This document shows positions 42,390 to 43,558 of a DNA stretch of 43,558 nt, one piece after another. The notes beneath the pieces were generated by a model, which saw nothing but the letters and a program-made list of their open reading frames with translations, had not been told where the DNA came from and did no database searches. A program made the position numbers and the translations under genes. The stretch spans positions 1-43,558 of the forward strand of contig NZ_JHXV01000037.1 of assembly GCF_000621625.1 (NCBI RefSeq). Direction: 5' to 3'. Positions within the stretch are counted from its first letter, which is position 1. Every line of letters starts with the position of its first letter. This DNA comes from Crocinitomix catalasitica ATCC 23190 (GTDB lineage: Bacteria; Bacteroidota; Bacteroidia; Flavobacteriales_D; Crocinitomicaceae).

Positions 42390-42435
42390 ACTCCAAGAGA
42401 GTTAAATTATACCCTTTATGGCTGAAGGATTAGAA

Positions 42436-42474
42436 AACCCTGAGATGTATCAACTTCTCAGGGTTTTTGTTTTT
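42436..42474 (+). terminator. Terminator after tRNA-Asp copy 1
   Basis: AACCCTGAGA (42436-42445) and TCTCAGGGTT (42456-42465) form a 10-bp stem with a 10-nt loop, followed by TTTGTTTTT. A smaller AACTC/GAGTT stem lies just after the tRNA. Confidence 0.85.
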
Positions 42475-42540
42475 ATATGAGTTTATATCTCATTCATTAT
42501 ACGCTCTTTAATTATCCCAAAATATATACCTCAATTTTAT

Positions 42541-42570
42541 TTGTTCAAAGAAAAAAAATATATACTTTTG
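42541..42570 (+). promoter_or_regulatory. Promoter of the second tRNA-Asp unit
   Basis: TTG at 42541-42543 and TACTTTTG at 42563-42570, 19 bp apart, repeat the first unit's promoter with one allowed change. Confidence 0.7.
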
Positions 42571-42606
42571 CCCCGCCTCTAATGAGAGGTATTTATGAAA
42601 ATAAAT

Positions 42607-42680
42607 GGTCCGGTAGTTCAGTTGGTTAGAATATCGCCCTGTCACGGCGAGGGTCGCGAGTTCGAGTCTCGTCCGGACCG
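42607..42680 (+). tRNA. tRNA-Asp (GTC), copy 2, no encoded CCA
   Basis: The mature tRNA sequence is identical to copy 1 through the discriminator G (42680), but the next bases are CTA, so CCA must be added by nucleotidyltransferase. The 3' end is the junction with the integrase-bearing DNA, where integrating elements recombine. Confidence 0.96.
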
Positions 42681-42683
42681 CTA

Positions 42684-42711
42684 GGGGAACTTGCAAAAGT
42701 TCCCCTTTTTT
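42684..42711 (+). terminator. Terminator after tRNA-Asp copy 2
   Basis: GGGGAACTT (42684-42692) and AAGTTCCCC (42697-42705) form a perfect 9-bp stem with loop GCAA, followed by six Ts. Confidence 0.92.
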
Positions 42712-42727
42712 GTTTTTTAGTAGCGTT

Positions 42728-42735
42728 TATCTTTG
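42728..42735 (+). promoter_or_regulatory. Possible -7 element of the integrase gene
   Basis: TATCTTTG matches TAnnTTTG. It lies about 135 bp before the ATG at 42870, so the transcript would have a leader containing the GTGATACC repeats. The -33 box is not at the expected distance. Confidence 0.4.
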
Positions 42736-42783
42736 TTTTTGAAGTTTACGAAAATAGATGCACAGTTTGAATAAGTTTAGTTT

Positions 42784-42823
42784 GTGATACCGACGTGATA
42801 CCGTCGTTTACAAATGTGATACC
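42784..42823 (+). repeat. Three helically phased GTGATACC repeats
   Basis: GTGATACC occurs at 42784-42791, 42795-42802 and 42816-42823. The start-to-start distances are 11 and 21 bp, about one and two turns of B-DNA, so proteins bound there would face the same side. The second copy is also flanked by CGACG/CGTCG inverted arms (42791-42795 and 42802-42806). Location between a tRNA and an integrase suggests arm-type recombinase sites or an operator (inference). Confidence 0.65.
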
Positions 42824-42869
42824 CGGTTCTTATATGTGCGTTTTATGTAAATTTTTAAAACTCATTCTT

Positions 42870-43250
42870 ATGAACGCAAAATACATCTACAACAGAAAAA
42901 ACAAATTGAACTCCGAAGGTCAAGCATTAATCCAATTGGAGATTTATGGAGATCGTAAAAACAGACCTTTAAAAAGCACTGGGATTTATATTGCTCCTGA
43001 TTTTTGGGATGACAATAGACAGATCGTAAAAAAAAAGCACCCCGACAGTGATACATTGAACAAAAAGTTAAACATTTTCAAAACTTCTTGGACGAGTTAC
43101 CTATTAAAAATGGAGTTTCAAAACAATTTCATAGATTGGGAACATGTGAAGAAAATTAATAATGTATCCGAAACTGAACAATCTTGTTTTATCGATTTTT
43201 TTGAAAACACGGATCAAGACCAATTGTTGGGGACTAGGCATATATTTTAG
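42870..43250 (+). pseudogene. Tyrosine-recombinase integrase, truncated by an insertion sequence
   Basis: The N-terminal part of a Bacteroidota phage-type integrase. The ATG at 42870 (MNAKYIYNRKNKLNSEGQA) is chosen over 42795, which would read through the repeats. Residues 1-75 are an arm-binding domain: ALIQLEIYGDRKNRPLKSTGIYI and APDFWDDNRQIVKKKH are typical. A helical segment, the start of the core-binding domain, follows. Native sequence ends near 43228 (about residue 119); the last residues to 43250 come from the IS. The catalytic domain with the R-H-R-Y residues is missing from the window, so the fragment is inactive. It points away from tRNA-Asp, as expected for an element integrated there. 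Confidence 0.8.
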
Positions 43251-43558
43251 TTAATCTGAATAAAAAGAAAGCAACATTTTTCACACCTCTAAATTGGGAT
43301 CTAAACGCTTTAATTTTTGCATTAAAAGATTCTGCAGCTGCATTTGTACTTCTGTGTTCAAAATAATTAACAATCCCCTCGTAGTTGATTCGAATAGTAT
43401 TCATAATGGTAGCAAAACTTTTAAATCCTGATTTTTCAACCTTATCATACCACTGGGCTAATTTTGTTAAAGCAATACCTTTTCCTGTTTTAGTATTAAA
43501 AAATAATCTAAGCTCTTGTGATAATTTATAAGCCTGTTCAATTTCAGGGTACTCTTTG
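43229..43558 (-). mobile_element. ISL3/ISAon1-like insertion sequence, partial
   Basis: The element interrupts the integrase. Its end is placed near GGGGACTAGGC at 43229-43239, because the integrase frame becomes IS sequence there and the transposase stop lies within it. The other end, inverted repeat partner and target duplication are outside the window. Confidence 0.6.
43234..43557 (-). CDS. ISL3/ISAon1-like transposase, C-terminal part (cut by window edge)
   Basis: The minus strand is open from the window edge to TAG at 43236-43234, giving 107 residues. It ends with YFEHRSTNAAAESFNAKIKA and FRSQFRGVKNVAFFLFRLTK, the C-terminal block of DDE transposases of the ISL3 superfamily, in the form common in Flavobacteriia (often named ISAon1). 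The Glu in AAESFNAKIK is the third catalytic residue. The stop sits only a few bases inside the presumed IS end, as in compact elements. Whether the rest is intact cannot be seen. Confidence 0.8.
   Translation of the reverse strand, partial: KEYPEIEQAYKLSQELRLFFNTKTGKGIALTKLAQWYDKVEKSGFKSFATIMNTIRINYEGIVNYFEHRSTNAAAESFNAKIKAFRSQFRGVKNVAFFLFRLTKIYA

Larger units (their letters stand above)
42541..42681 (+). repeat. Duplicated promoter-leader-tRNA unit, copy 2
   Basis: The second copy of the 141-bp duplication. Similarity to copy 1 ends one base after the discriminator G, exactly at the tRNA 3' end. Confidence 0.95.
42229..42869. other. Non-coding tRNA-Asp/integration region
   Basis: This 640-bp stretch without a protein gene holds two promoter/leader/tRNA-Asp units, two terminators, a -7 element and three phased GTGATACC repeats, listed separately. 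An open frame on the minus strand across the second tRNA is a known kind of tRNA artefact and is not annotated. Confidence 0.8.

Noticed and set aside
42508-42696. Minus-strand ORF of 62 codons across tRNA-Asp copy 2
   Set aside because: It is the antisense reading of a tRNA gene and gives an AVRTRLELATLAVTGRYSNQLN-like peptide, shortened here as RTRLELATLAVTG, a known database artefact. It is not a gene.
2-43558. Known anti-phage system (restriction-modification, CBASS, retron, toxin-antitoxin)
   Set aside because: I found no endonuclease, cyclase, reverse transcriptase or toxin motifs. The XRE/membrane pair could be read as a toxin-antitoxin unit, but the membrane protein is large and resembles regulated membrane partners, not known toxins.

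Overview
The window looks like a chromosomal segment of a low-GC member of the Bacteroidota, probably a Flavobacteriales-like lineage. The evidence is: Bacteroidota-restricted families (DUF4293, DUF4783, an OmpA porin with thrombospondin type 3 repeats that appears to carry a DUF5723-type barrel); repeated matches to the Bacteroidota promoter -7 element TAnnTTTG, often placed so that transcripts are almost leaderless; frequent TTG starts; and few Shine-Dalgarno sites. The genus cannot be named from sequence alone.

Layout. 1-338 is the 3' end of an IS481-type transposase. 368-2119 holds a small lipoprotein, an overlapping hypothetical, and an XRE regulator/membrane protein operon with a well-formed promoter and operator-like repeats. 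2120-8164 (minus) is a compact operon: ABC-2 ATPase, permease, Ppx/GppA phosphatase, a small protein of a family usually mislabelled 'ABC transporter ATPase', and a secreted CAP-domain protein with an OmpA-like segment. 8373-10811 is a membrane PAS/SpoIIE phosphatase. 10983-12421 is an alpha/beta hydrolase with its TetR regulator and a palindromic operator. 12476-15504 carries a Uup-type ABC-F ATPase, DUF4293 and RdgB.

15590-29282 is a surface-polysaccharide cluster: Wzx flippase, six glycosyltransferases, a WecB-type epimerase, two FkbM methyltransferases, a reverse-oriented polytopic membrane protein (Wzy candidate), a NodB-type deacetylase and an overlapping formyltransferase. No initiating phosphoglycosyl transferase and no chain-length regulator is present, so assembly must use genes elsewhere. 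The last two genes suggest N-acyl remodelling of an amino sugar.

29283-42228 is mostly housekeeping and envelope genes: RlmH, DUF4783, a lipoprotein, the OmpA/TSP3 porin, a membrane-anchored propeller-like protein, RNase HII, two small orphan proteins, an enlarged DsbD, YidD, a zinc-ribbon protein and a solitary DUF58 protein.

42229-43558 is an integration hotspot: a near-identical 141-bp duplication of promoter, leader hairpin and tRNA-Asp(GTC), followed by helically phased GTGATACC repeats and a tyrosine integrase. The integrase is cut after about 120 codons by an ISL3/ISAon1-like insertion sequence that runs off the window. An integrative element probably entered at tRNA-Asp and was later disabled. 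I see no CRISPR array and no recognisable known anti-phage system. The least conventional items are the deacetylase-formyltransferase pair, the CAP/OmpA-like operon, the enlarged DsbD, and the tRNA/integrase junction.
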